Assembly (NCBI RefSeq): GCF_006064855.1
Contig: NZ_CP040753.1
Coordinates: 1,674,001 to 1,738,000 of the forward strand
Length of the DNA: 64,000 nucleotides
From: Sulfitobacter sp. BSw21498
Lineage (GTDB): Bacteria > Pseudomonadota > Alphaproteobacteria > Rhodobacterales > Rhodobacteraceae
Reading direction: 5' to 3'
In this document: positions 37,651-46,825 of the stretch, one piece after another
Layout of the letters: each line of letters starts with the position of its first letter
Position numbering within the stretch: position 1 is the stretch's first letter
Position numbers and translations under genes: made by a program
Notes under the pieces: generated by a model
The model's input: the letters and a program-made list of their open reading frames with translations, nothing else
Databases searched by the model: none
Told to the model about the DNA's origin: nothing

Positions 37651-39105
37651 ATGAGCAAATTTAACAGCACTCCCCCTAGCGCAAACGGAATTACCGCCCC
37701 AACAGGAACTGTGCCCGCACGTATTGATCCAAAATTCATCATAGCCGTTACTTTCGGATTTTTTATCCTGTTGGCGTTTATGACCTATCAGATCGCGACC
37801 GTTATGGTTCACCATGGGGTGGAACGTGATGCGTCCCGGCGCTCGCTCGAGTGGGCGGAATTTGCGGTAAAACAGGTTCCTGAAATAGCTGCCTTGGCTG
37901 ACGGGGTGCCGATTAAACCAGAAAACTGGGACGCGTTCCGAGATCTCGCCAGCTTTGGCGGCGTCTTCCGTTTCAAGATTTTCAGCCCCGATGGGGTGCT
38001 CCGCTTTGAGTCGGATGACCCCACCGCCACAGGCGAAAGTCTGGGCAAGCACAATGCAATTGCCGCATCCGTTGTGAAAACCGGCGAGGCCTATACTACC
38101 GTAGAGAACGGGCGGTCGAAGCCCAATCGGCCTGATCTATATAGCGAAACCTATTTGCCGGTATATGACAGCGGGCGACTGGTCGCGATCGCTGAGACCT
38201 ACATGGACCAAACGAGCAAGACCGCGGCCGTGCGCGTTGAATACGCTTTCGTCGGTGTGCTGATGGCCGGTATGATCCTGCTGGCACTCTCCATCCCATC
38301 GGCTGGCTTATGGCTTATGTTCCGGCGGCTCAAATACAACAATGAACAGTTAAAGTATGCCCAGATACGCGCAATGGCCTCTGACAAAAGCAAGAGCGAA
38401 TTTATTTCGACGGTTAGCCATGAGTTACGGACGCCATTAACGTCGATAAAAGGCTCCCTCGAAATGTTAAAATCAGGAAAGATAATTGAATTGTCGGTCG
38501 CCGCAGAAAGATTGGTGGCGATGGCGGCAAAGAATTCGAATATTCTAAATTTGCTCGTAAACGATCTACTGGATTTCGAGAGAATTGATACAGGAAACCT
38601 TGAGGTGTCCAAGCGCCCTTCGGATATCGTCTCCATTGTAAGAGATGAAATCGAGACCATGATGTCCTATGATACGGAACAAGAGGTAGAATACTTCTAT
38701 ACAGGGGACGACGGGCCGCTCATCGGCAATGTTGATCCTGACAGAATAGCCCAGGTTGTTCGAAACTTGCTTTCAAACGCTGTCAAATTCTCACCGAAAA
38801 ATGGAAAGATTTTCGTTTCTGTTAGAAAGGAAATCGGGGCAGTGCGGATTGACGTTGCGGACTCTGGGTGCGGTATCTCACCAGGCGATTGCACGAGAAT
38901 TTTTGACAAATTTATCCAAGTCGATTCATCAGACACACGAAAGCACCGCGGCACAGGACTGGGTTTGGCTATTTCCAAGGGTATAGTCGAGGCCCATGGC
39001 GGTGATATCGGCGTGACCAGTGTCGAGGGTGTCGGGAGCGAATTCTATGTCGTCGTGCCAATCGGCATCGAAGATAAACGGGTGCCTTTGCAAGACGCCG
39101 CCTAA
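37651..39105 (+). CDS. Orphan membrane sensor histidine kinase
   Basis: 484-residue inner-membrane kinase. A first helix (about residues 29-52, FIIAVTFGFFILLAFMTYQI) and a second (about 195-220) bracket a periplasmic sensor of about 140 residues. HisKA contains SHELRTPL with the phospho-accepting H257. The ATPase domain has NLLSNAVKFSPKNG (N box), DSGCGISPGD (G1), FDKFIQVDSS (F) and GTGLGLAISK (G2). No response regulator gene lies beside it, so the partner is unknown. Codon use is more AT-rich than neighbours in the kinase core. Detected signal cannot be inferred. Confidence 0.88.
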   Translation: MSKFNSTPPSANGITAPTGTVPARIDPKFIIAVTFGFFILLAFMTYQIATVMVHHGVERDASRRSLEWAEFAVKQVPEIAALADGVPIKPENWDAFRDLASFGGVFRFKIFSPDGVLRFESDDPTATGESLGKHNAIAASVVKTGEAYTTVENGRSKPNRPDLYSETYLPVYDSGRLVAIAETYMDQTSKTAAVRVEYAFVGVLMAGMILLALSIPSAGLWLMFRRLKYNNEQLKYAQIRAMASDKSKSEFISTVSHELRTPLTSIKGSLEMLKSGKIIELSVAAERLVAMAAKNSNILNLLVNDLLDFERIDTGNLEVSKRPSDIVSIVRDEIETMMSYDTEQEVEYFYTGDDGPLIGNVDPDRIAQVVRNLLSNAVKFSPKNGKIFVSVRKEIGAVRIDVADSGCGISPGDCTRIFDKFIQVDSSDTRKHRGTGLGLAISKGIVEAHGGDIGVTSVEGVGSEFYVVVPIGIEDKRVPLQDAA

Positions 39106-39250
39106 GCCTTCTTTTGCTGGCGGCGCAGGCATCCTAAGCGCGGTAAAGAAGACGGTGAAGAAACCGCCTGAATTCTACATCTGCCCCCCCTTGAAAATGG
39201 GGGATTACCCCCTCAACACAGGCCCGCGCATTTGCCCAGCGACGACACTG

Positions 39251-39898
39251 CTAGTCGCCCTCTTGCCCGGCACCCGCCCCGGCGCGGCTTTCTGCGGTGG
39301 CAGGGGCATAGGTGCGGTGCGCATAGTTTTCCAGCGTACGCATTGTCTCTCTTGTTACATCACGATCAGAGCATAGCCGAACCGCCCCGTCTGCCTGTCC
39401 AATGGTCCGGGACAGGGTAACTATTCCCGTTTCCGCCACGAGCAGCACAGCCTCTTCCCCCTTCACCCGCGGCGTGCTGTCTCCGAGACTAAGAGTGACC
39501 CCGCCCCATTCCAAAGCCACGCTGACCCCGGCAGATCGGGCGGCCTCGCAGGCAAAGGGGGCCAGCAGAAGGGGCACCGCGACATCGCCCAGTTGTAGTT
39601 CCTTTCCGTCCTTTAGATCGTCTGCCTGATCGCAAATCAACGCGCCCGCAATAATCGGGCAGAGCAGACCGTTCCGCGCGCGCGAGATACCCTCCTTTTC
39701 TTGTTGCAGCGCGAGGTCGGAATAGGGCTTTCCATCGTTCTGGCGCAATAACTCGGATAGCAGCCAAGGGCCGGGGAACCCATTATCACTGAGCCAGCGC
39801 ACCGCCTTGCCCGCCTCTTCGGCAAGCCCCCAGCTCATGCCACCGCCCCGCGCGGCTTTGCGTGCGAGGGCTTCGATTTCATTGAGCGAACAGATCAC
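39251..39898 (-). CDS. DUF3726 protein
   Basis: 215-residue protein of the DUF3726 family, recognised by the start CSLNEIEALARKAARGGGMSW and GLAEEAGKAVRWLSDNGFPG. There is no signal peptide or membrane helix. Its ATG overlaps the stop of the 567-residue gene by four bases and it is the last gene of the six-gene unit that starts with lysR at 46737. Its function is undescribed; tight coupling with the preceding protein suggests a complex or enzyme subunit. Confidence 0.8.
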   Translation of the reverse strand: MICSLNEIEALARKAARGGGMSWGLAEEAGKAVRWLSDNGFPGPWLLSELLRQNDGKPYSDLALQQEKEGISRARNGLLCPIIAGALICDQADDLKDGKELQLGDVAVPLLLAPFACEAARSAGVSVALEWGGVTLSLGDSTPRVKGEEAVLLVAETGIVTLSRTIGQADGAVRLCSDRDVTRETMRTLENYAHRTYAPATAESRAGAGAGQEGD

Positions 39899-41598
39899 AC
39901 CGGCACCTCTACCAATGCGGGATAGGTCCAGCCCGCGAACTCCATCTCGGTCAGTTCATGCGGGAATGGCGCGTTGCGGAACATGTTGATCCGCACCCAA
40001 CGATCCGAGCGCGGGTCAAAATGGCAGGCCCCGAAAAACGACAGTTTGGCGCGCAACAGGTCAATGGGCAGGATATCGGCGCTGACGGTGTTGTCGCGGA
40101 TTTCGGCATAGGGGTGGCGGGCGACAATCTGCACGCGGCGCAGGATGTGCCGGTGTTCGGGATGGCGCAGGAGGAAATCCGCAACGCGGATCTGGTCAGG
40201 CTCGCCACTGAGTTGGTTGAACAACATCGCCGCATCACGACCCGGTGCCAGCGGCTGTTCATAGGGCGCGACCGGCTCCAGATGGCGCTCTCCCAAGCGT
40301 GGCTCGAGTTTCTCGGCGGAAACATACCACGCCTTGGCCTGACTCTCGGGGCTGTCCCAGTCGATCTTGAGCGCCCAAGCATAGTCACGCTCAAGGATGC
40401 CGCGCAACTGGGCCGCGGTCATGCTGCCGTCGATGCGGAACCCAGCGCCCTCATCCGCGCTCATCCGGCTGGGCAGGTCGTCGACCAGCGCGCCGTAAGG
40501 TTCCATCATCAGCGCTACGAGAAGCTCTTGCCCCTCAAGGCTCAGCGCGCCTTCGGCCCAGCGATAGAGCGTATCCCACGGCATTGGCGCATTAAGCGCG
40601 CCGCTTCCCAAATGCGCGTCGAGCCGGTCAAGGTCTGTCTTTAGCCCAGCAATCTTGTCGCATTGTAGCGGATGTTCTGAATGCCAGTCATCCACGTTGC
40701 GCCGTCCCCGGCGCAGCATGGTCAAAAAGGCCTCCGTCTCTTCAGATGAGACAACGGGGAGAGCGCGCACACGGGCCAGCGCGGTCTCGCGTGCTTTGAT
40801 CCAGTTGTTGAGCAGAATGGGGTGGTTCAGCAGGAAGGGTGCCATGCCAAGCCCCGTTGAATTGCCGATGCCAAAGCGGCGGCGCAAGGCGCCATCAAGT
40901 TTGACGGCCCCCTCCCCGCCGCGACATGCAGCAAGGTGCTCGACAAGATCAAGCACGAAGCCACGGATCAAGAAAACCGTCAGCATCTCGGCTTGGAAGG
41001 GCGCGGCAAACTCGGGCCGATCGGCAATGCTCTCGCGGTCTGCAGCACCAAGCTTGCCGGAGCCGTAGACCGCCGTGGTGCGCATCAGGTAGCCCACCGC
41101 ATCGACGTCCGCCGCCTGCGGTTGTTCGCCCCGGCTCAGACAATCGACGACATGATCGAACAGGCGCACCGAACGGTTCGCGCGGGAAACCGTGATCTCG
41201 GATGTCGTGACCCGTCCGGCCTCTTGCAGCGGGATATTCTGCGACAGACGGGTGATGTCGGCGTCAGTGGGCAGGCCATCGAAGAGGGTAAAGGTCGTGT
41301 CCCAAGCGGTGGCGATCACCCGGTCGGAACGTTGTTCGGGCGGCAGATCATGGGCAAAGGCGACAAGGCTATAGCTGCGGGACGGGCCGTGCATGGTATA
41401 TACCGCATGGCCCACGCCTTGTGCGTCAATCTCGAAGGCGCGACGTTCAAAGCGCCAGTTTTCGGCCTTGAGCCGCCGCAGCAGCACCCGCATGAAAGAC
41501 AGCCGCGATTGGTGGAACGATCCCATCCGCGCCAGCCGCATTACGGTCTGTGCAGGGCGCAGGGCGACGCGGTCTGGGTTGAGCTGGTCATGTTTCAT
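39895..41598 (-). CDS. Conserved protein of unknown function coupled to DUF3726
   Basis: 567 residues beginning MKHDQLNPDRVALRPAQTVM; ATG 41598 follows a clear GAGGAGG. There is no signal peptide or transmembrane helix, and it is rich in Arg, Asp and Leu, as a soluble cytoplasmic enzyme would be. I see no nucleotide-binding loop, no CxxC and no known catalytic motif. The segments VDAVGYLMRTTAVYGSGKLG and FGIGNSTGLGMAPFLLNHP look conserved and may form a substrate site. It lies between the BCCT transporter and DUF3726 genes and is probably a key enzyme of the same pathway. I do not assign a reaction. Confidence 0.78.
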   Translation of the reverse strand: MKHDQLNPDRVALRPAQTVMRLARMGSFHQSRLSFMRVLLRRLKAENWRFERRAFEIDAQGVGHAVYTMHGPSRSYSLVAFAHDLPPEQRSDRVIATAWDTTFTLFDGLPTDADITRLSQNIPLQEAGRVTTSEITVSRANRSVRLFDHVVDCLSRGEQPQAADVDAVGYLMRTTAVYGSGKLGAADRESIADRPEFAAPFQAEMLTVFLIRGFVLDLVEHLAACRGGEGAVKLDGALRRRFGIGNSTGLGMAPFLLNHPILLNNWIKARETALARVRALPVVSSEETEAFLTMLRRGRRNVDDWHSEHPLQCDKIAGLKTDLDRLDAHLGSGALNAPMPWDTLYRWAEGALSLEGQELLVALMMEPYGALVDDLPSRMSADEGAGFRIDGSMTAAQLRGILERDYAWALKIDWDSPESQAKAWYVSAEKLEPRLGERHLEPVAPYEQPLAPGRDAAMLFNQLSGEPDQIRVADFLLRHPEHRHILRRVQIVARHPYAEIRDNTVSADILPIDLLRAKLSFFGACHFDPRSDRWVRINMFRNAPFPHELTEMEFAGWTYPALVEVPV

Positions 41599-41669
41599 CA
41601 CGCGCCTCCTCTTGCATGATATCATAGTCTCATGCCGGGCACCCCATTTCGGGCAGCCCGGCGACGTTC

Positions 41670-43226
41670 TCAAGCCGTGCCGCGACCCTTGGCCAAGGTG
41701 ATGCGAAGTGCATCCCAGAGCGAGGGCAGAAGCACCAGCGACACCGGCACCGCGGTAACGACGATAAAGCTTTGTAGCTTGCCGACACCGCCAGCGCCGA
41801 GCGAGATGAGGATCACCGCCATCAGTCCCATGCCGACGCCCCAGAACACCCGGACCGGCATCGACGACATGTCCTCGTCCGACATGGCGACCGAAATCAC
41901 ATAGGTCATCGAGTCGCCCGTTGTGGCCACGAAGATCGTGGTCAGGATCAGGAACAAGAGCGATATGATGAAGCCCAAAGGCAGTTGTTGCGTGATCGCC
42001 AGAAGGGCCGCCGGCAGGTTGAACCCCTCAAAGGCGGTCGAGACCGAGCCGGTGTTGCCAAGTTCAAACGCGATCCCCGAGCCACCGACGATGGTGAACC
42101 AAAAGGTGGTAACGATCGGCGCGACCAGCGACAGCATCACGATGATCGACCGGATCGACCGCCCTCGCGAGACACGCGCGATGAACATCGCCATCAGCGG
42201 GCCATAGCCCATGAACCAGCCCCAAAAGAACACCGTCCACCAGCCCAGCCAGCCCGGTTCTCCGAAAAGCCCTGCCTCGCCGCGATAAAGCGCCATGCCA
42301 AAGAAGTTCCCAAAGTAGGAGCCAAGGCCCGCGAAGTAGCTTTTGAAGATAAAGACCGTCGGGCCGAAAACCAGCATGAAGAGCAGCAAGCCAGCGGCGA
42401 GGATCACGTTGATCTTGCTAAGCAGCTGAATGCCGCGGGTCAGTCCTGTCATGGCCGAAATCGTATAGAGCGCGACCAGCGCCGCGATCACCAAGGCCTG
42501 CGTGGCAAAGCTGTCGGGGATGCCAAAGAGCGTGTTTAACCCGTAGCTGACCTGTAGCCCCAGGAAACCAATCGGCCCCACAGTGCCCGCGACCACGGCA
42601 ATGATGCATGACGCATCTGCAGCCAAGCCAATCGGCCCCTTGATCGCTCGCTCGCCAAACAGCGGATAAAGCAGCGTGCGCGGCGCGAGCGGCAGGCCCT
42701 TGTCATAGTGGTAATGCATCAGCATCACCGTGGTCAGCGCACCAAGGATCGCCCAAGCGAGGAACCCCCAATGCATAAAGCTTTGCGCCAGCGCGGGCGC
42801 GACAGCTTCGGGTGTGCCTGCTTCGGCCCCGAAAAGCGGCGGCGAGGACAGGAAATGCGCCATCGGCTCACCCGCAGCCCAAAAGACACCTCCCCCGGCA
42901 AGCAGGGTACACATGATCATCGACCCCCATTGGAAGGTCGAGAATTCCGGTCGTGCCAGCCCGCCCATGATCGCGCGACTGCCCGGCAGGACGATCAGCA
43001 CCAACCCGATCAGGAAAGTAGCCAGCAAGAGCACCTGCCAATAGAGACCGAAATACTTGGCCGAGAAGGCAAAGCTGCTGTCGACGATCGCCGAAAGCAT
43101 TTCGAGGTCAAGAAGCGCCAGAAGGCAGAAGACCGCGATGAAGCCTCCCGTGATGGCAAAGAGTGGTTTGTTGATATGTCCGGCACTTGGCGTTTGCGCC
43201 ACCGGGCTTTGTGTTTGGTCCGTCAT
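41670..43226 (-). CDS. BCCT-family transporter with altered substrate box
   Basis: 518-residue Na+ or H+ symporter of the betaine/carnitine/choline family with twelve helices. FFWGWFMGYGPLMAMFIARVSRGRSIR-type signature spans residues 333-359. Compared with BetP, the aromatic positions W189, W194 and W373 are kept (W153, W158, W337), but Y197, W374 and W377 become L161, F338 and Y341. This suggests a quaternary-amine-like substrate other than glycine betaine. Short cytoplasmic tails argue against osmosensing. It is encoded between an M19-family gene (47-base gap) and the 567-residue unknown, on the same strand, so it probably supplies their substrate. Confidence 0.9.
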   Translation of the reverse strand: MTDQTQSPVAQTPSAGHINKPLFAITGGFIAVFCLLALLDLEMLSAIVDSSFAFSAKYFGLYWQVLLLATFLIGLVLIVLPGSRAIMGGLARPEFSTFQWGSMIMCTLLAGGGVFWAAGEPMAHFLSSPPLFGAEAGTPEAVAPALAQSFMHWGFLAWAILGALTTVMLMHYHYDKGLPLAPRTLLYPLFGERAIKGPIGLAADASCIIAVVAGTVGPIGFLGLQVSYGLNTLFGIPDSFATQALVIAALVALYTISAMTGLTRGIQLLSKINVILAAGLLLFMLVFGPTVFIFKSYFAGLGSYFGNFFGMALYRGEAGLFGEPGWLGWWTVFFWGWFMGYGPLMAMFIARVSRGRSIRSIIVMLSLVAPIVTTFWFTIVGGSGIAFELGNTGSVSTAFEGFNLPAALLAITQQLPLGFIISLLFLILTTIFVATTGDSMTYVISVAMSDEDMSSMPVRVFWGVGMGLMAVILISLGAGGVGKLQSFIVVTAVPVSLVLLPSLWDALRITLAKGRGTA

Positions 43227-43273
43227 CCCATCCTCCCTGAAGGAAATTCGTCGTTATGCGTCGGGCTTGCGGA

Positions 43274-44281
43274 TCATTCCGCTGCCCGCTGAGCCTGCGT
43301 CTTGCGCGCAGTGCCAAAGCTGTTGTCAAAGAAGCGCAGCCAGTTCTCTCCCATGATCCCGGCCACTTCCTGTGCGTCGAAACCCACGGTCCGCAGACCG
43401 GTTTCAACGTTTCCAAAATCGCGGTTGTCGCGGAACCAGTCGGGCATGTCCGGAAACCCCGGTGCCGCGGCCGATCCTTCGCCGTAGTCGATCCGTTTGG
43501 TCCAGCGTCCCATACGCATCCAGTCAACCACGCTGTCAGGGTGATCTTGGCAAAGGTCCGAGCCGATCCCGAGGCTGCCCACCCCGACCATCTCGGCTGT
43601 CCGCGCTACCATTTCGCAAAAGCTCTGCAAGGTGCAGGCGCTCTTGTCTTTCAAGTGATGCGGGTAAAGCGAAAACCCGATCATGCCGCCGCTTTCCGTC
43701 AGTGCACGAATGACCGCGTCGGATTTATTGCGCCGTGCCGGTGCCCATTGGGCCGGGTTCGCGTGCGTAATCGCGATGGGGCGTGCGGAATGCTCTATTG
43801 CCTCAAATGTAGAGCGGTCTGCCGAATGGCTCATATCGACCACGAGGCCCACGCGGTTCATCTCTTCGATCACTTCACGGCCCATACGGCTCAGGCCCGG
43901 GTCTTCCCGCTCGTAGCAGCCCGTCGCCAGCAGCGACTGGTTGTTGTAGCTCAACTGCATGAAGCGCGCGCCGAGGGTGTGGACGATCTCGACAAGGCCG
44001 ATGTCATCCTCAATGGGGCTGGGGTTCTGGAAGCCAAAGAAGATCGCCGTGCGTCCCGTTTCCTTCGCGCGGCCCACATCATCGCCCGTTCGGCCTTGAA
44101 AGATGAGGTCCGGAAACTGCTCGAACCGGCGGTTCCAGGCTTCGATGTTCAGCACCGTTTCGCGGAAGTTCTCGTGGTAGGCGATGGTCACATGCACCGC
44201 ATCCACGCCGCCTTCGCGCATCTGGCGAAAGATCTTCTCTGACCAATTCGCGTATTGCAGACAGTCGATGCGGTAGCTCAC
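43274..44281 (-). CDS. Peptidase M19 (membrane dipeptidase)-family protein with degenerate metal site
   Basis: 335-residue TIM-barrel protein of the M19/renal dipeptidase family in the amidohydrolase superfamily. There is no signal peptide. The canonical N-terminal HxD is missing (D6-C-L8-Q-Y10), and the bridging Glu is replaced by Gln85 in FFGFQNPSP. Two histidines remain: H152 in VVDMSHSAD and H173 in IAITHANP. A dipeptidase role is therefore doubtful; a mononuclear hydrolase or lyase is more likely. The start overlaps the aldehyde dehydrogenase stop by four bases. The context is catabolism of a compound imported by the BCCT carrier. Confidence 0.85.
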   Translation of the reverse strand: MSYRIDCLQYANWSEKIFRQMREGGVDAVHVTIAYHENFRETVLNIEAWNRRFEQFPDLIFQGRTGDDVGRAKETGRTAIFFGFQNPSPIEDDIGLVEIVHTLGARFMQLSYNNQSLLATGCYEREDPGLSRMGREVIEEMNRVGLVVDMSHSADRSTFEAIEHSARPIAITHANPAQWAPARRNKSDAVIRALTESGGMIGFSLYPHHLKDKSACTLQSFCEMVARTAEMVGVGSLGIGSDLCQDHPDSVVDWMRMGRWTKRIDYGEGSAAAPGFPDMPDWFRDNRDFGNVETGLRTVGFDAQEVAGIMGENWLRFFDNSFGTARKTQAQRAAE

Positions 44282-45747
44282 GCCAGTTCCTCCGGCGTGC
44301 CAGCGGCGATATAGGCGGTCTTGACCGTGGTGTAGAATTCGGCGGCATAGGAGCCTTGCTCGCGCGGGCCGTAAGACGAGTTACCCCGCCCGCCAAAGGG
44401 CACATGATAGTCAGTGCCAGCAGTAGGCAAATTGACCATAACGCAGCCGGTGCGGGCATTTCGGCGGAAATGCGTGGCCCGCGCGATGGAGCGGGTGACG
44501 ATGCCCGAAGTCAGGCCAAATTCGGTGTCGTTGACCACCTCAAGCGCCTCGGCATAGCTGCCGACCTTGATGACGCAGGCGATGGGGGCGAACATCTCTT
44601 CGCGGTTGATGCGCATGGCGTTCGTGGTGCCCGTAAACACCGCCGGAGACATGTAGTAGCCCTCGGTGTCCATACTCAACCGTTCGCCGCCACATTCCAG
44701 CACCGCGCCTTCGGATTTGCCCAGTTCGATATAGCCGAGGTTGGCCTGAAGCTGCTCTTCGCTGACCACCGGCCCGATTTGCGTGCCCTTTGCCAGTGCG
44801 GGGCCGACCTTCATCGCCTTGGCCCCCGCCACCAGCTTTTCGACAAAGACGTCGTGCACCGCCGCGTGCACCACCAACCGCGAAGACGCCGTGCATTTCT
44901 GCCCCGACCCGCCAAAGGCACCGCCAAGCGCGAGATTGACGGCGAGGTCAAGGTCAGCGTCATCCAGCACAGCAAGCGCGTTTTTCGAGCCCATCTCCAT
45001 CTGGATCTTGGTAAAATTCTGCACGGCGGCAGCGGCGATCCCGCGCCCCACTGGCACCGAACCGGTAAAGGAAATCGCATCCAATGCAGGGCTTTCCACC
45101 AGCGTTTGACCAATCTCGCGGCCTGCGCCCATGACGAGGTTGAACAAACCATCGGGAATGTCTTGGCGGCTGATGATCTCGGTCAGTGCCACGGCTGAGG
45201 CGGGAGTGACATTGGCGGGCTTCCAGACCACCGCGTTGCCATAAGCCAGCGCCGGCGCGATTTTCCAGCTCGCGGTCGCCGTTGGGAAGTTCCAAGGGCT
45301 GATCACAGCCACCACCCCAACCGGCTCGCGCCGCACGTCGATCTCTACGCCTGCGCGGACGCTGTCGGCCGTGTCCCCAATCTGGCGCAGGCATTCGGCA
45401 GCGTAGTAGGTAAAGAACTGTCCGGCGCGGTAGACTTCGCCCTTGCCTTCGGCCAGTGGCTTGCCCTCTTCGCGCGACAAAAGTTCGCCCAACTCGGGGG
45501 CGCGGCGCATCAGTTCGGTGCCGATAGCCATCAATACGTCATGCCGGCGCTCGGGGCCGTAACCTGCCCAAATCGCCTGCGCCCGTCGGGCCGCGCTCAA
45601 TGCCTCGTCAAGCTGCGCAGCGCTGGCCTGTGCATAGCGGCCAACAATCTCGGTCAGGTCCGACGGGTTTCGGTTCTCGATCTCTGCGGTGCCCGCGACC
45701 CACGCGCCTGCGATGTAATTGCGATTGAGGTCCGTCATGACATTCAT
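44278..45747 (-). CDS. NAD-dependent aldehyde dehydrogenase
   Basis: 489-residue aldehyde dehydrogenase. PWNFPTATASWKIAPALAYG, the catalytic Glu segment MEMGSKNALAVLDDADLD and the Cys segment GGSGQKCTASSRLVV are clear. The AGGAGAC ribosome site precedes ATG 45747. It is the first structural gene after lysR and overlaps the M19-family gene. It resembles ketoglutarate-semialdehyde/succinate-semialdehyde-type enzymes of sugar-acid and betaine catabolism. The likely job is oxidation of a semialdehyde produced in the pathway. Confidence 0.92.
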   Translation of the reverse strand: MNVMTDLNRNYIAGAWVAGTAEIENRNPSDLTEIVGRYAQASAAQLDEALSAARRAQAIWAGYGPERRHDVLMAIGTELMRRAPELGELLSREEGKPLAEGKGEVYRAGQFFTYYAAECLRQIGDTADSVRAGVEIDVRREPVGVVAVISPWNFPTATASWKIAPALAYGNAVVWKPANVTPASAVALTEIISRQDIPDGLFNLVMGAGREIGQTLVESPALDAISFTGSVPVGRGIAAAAVQNFTKIQMEMGSKNALAVLDDADLDLAVNLALGGAFGGSGQKCTASSRLVVHAAVHDVFVEKLVAGAKAMKVGPALAKGTQIGPVVSEEQLQANLGYIELGKSEGAVLECGGERLSMDTEGYYMSPAVFTGTTNAMRINREEMFAPIACVIKVGSYAEALEVVNDTEFGLTSGIVTRSIARATHFRRNARTGCVMVNLPTAGTDYHVPFGGRGNSSYGPREQGSYAAEFYTTVKTAYIAAGTPEELA

Positions 45748-45858
45748 TGGGCTGTCTCCTGTCTGGCCGGGGTGTCCCGGATGCTTGGCGACAGTAAGCC
45801 TGAATATGACGCTTCAATCAAATTCGATTAAATTGAATTTACTACAGGAAACTTGAAT

Positions 45859-46737
45859 TTACTGCCCCGCCTGTTCGGCTTCAAGCGCTGCCAAGAACGC
45901 CTGTGCTGCTGGCGGCAAGAGGCGGCGGGGTTGGGAAACGAGGTAAAGATGACGCTGTGCATTGCTCTGCGCGAGCGGCAGAAATACCAATCTCGGATCG
46001 TCCTCTGGCACCGCACGGCGCGGCAGCAAGGTAAGCCCAACCCCACCGCGCACCAGCGCCAGCAATGACGCAGTATTGGGCACCGACATTGCCGCTGCGT
46101 CGAGAATGGGGGCAAACTCCGGGTCCTCGATGAGATGGCACAGCCCATGTGTAATGAAATCACGCGCTGCGAGGTCAGCCCAAATCACAGGCTTCCCACG
46201 CAGCGCCAGCGCATCTTCCGGCGCGCAGACCACGCCGAAGGGATCAGAGAAAAGCAGCTTGCGATCAAAATCTGGCCCACCCGCGATGCTGCCCAGCCCG
46301 ATGTCCGCGCGTTCGGCCTCCATCTCGCGCTGCACGGCCGCGCTGTCCATGTCGCGCATGTCGATGCGTACTTTGGGGTGATCGCGGCGGAAACGCCGGA
46401 TCACAGCGGGCAGCACCACAGTCGCCACCGAGGGCGTCACCGCCAGCCGCACCTGTCCTTCTTCGGCACGCGATAGCCCCTCAATGGCCGAAACAGTCCG
46501 CCCGAAGTGATCGATCTCGCGCCGAGCCTCGCTATAGATCATGTCACCCAAAGGTGTCAGCCGCGCTTTTCGCGCCGTCTCGAACAGGGCCGCGCCCACA
46601 TGTTCCTCAAATTGCTTGAGCATCATCGACACCGCCGAAGGGGTGCGCGCCAACTGCAATGCGGCATCGTTCAGGTTGCCCTGTTCCACCACTGCGCAAA
46701 AGCAGCGCAGCATTTCGATCTTAATCGCCAATTTCAA
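45859..46737 (-). CDS. LysR-family regulator of the BCCT/M19 cluster
   Basis: About 292 residues with HTH LRCFCAVVEQGNLNDAALQL, then TPSAVSMMLKQFEEHVGAALFE, and an effector domain. The start is uncertain: a TTG at 46737 gives eight more residues than the ATG at 46713, and the shorter form would leave a minimal N-terminus. It is transcribed toward the aldehyde dehydrogenase gene and is divergent from ridA. A dyad lies in the divergent gap (46743-46758) and an AT-rich repeat region lies before the aldehyde dehydrogenase gene. The inducer is presumably the transported compound. Confidence 0.88.
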   Translation of the reverse strand: MKLAIKIEMLRCFCAVVEQGNLNDAALQLARTPSAVSMMLKQFEEHVGAALFETARKARLTPLGDMIYSEARREIDHFGRTVSAIEGLSRAEEGQVRLAVTPSVATVVLPAVIRRFRRDHPKVRIDMRDMDSAAVQREMEAERADIGLGSIAGGPDFDRKLLFSDPFGVVCAPEDALALRGKPVIWADLAARDFITHGLCHLIEDPEFAPILDAAAMSVPNTASLLALVRGGVGLTLLPRRAVPEDDPRLVFLPLAQSNAQRHLYLVSQPRRLLPPAAQAFLAALEAEQAGQ

Positions 46738-46742
46738 ATTCC

Positions 46743-46758
46743 CTGAAGTAGATTTCAG
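46743..46758. promoter_or_regulatory. Dyad between lysR and ridA
   Basis: CTGAA (46743-46747), six bases, TTCAG (46754-46758): a perfect inverted repeat in the divergent gap, close in size to LysR T-N11-A type sites. Confidence 0.4.
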
Positions 46759-46825
46759 ATAATGAACTTTGCCTGAACATACTCCTCCTGTCTACATGGC
46801 GTCAGATAGTTGCAAGGAACACTTC

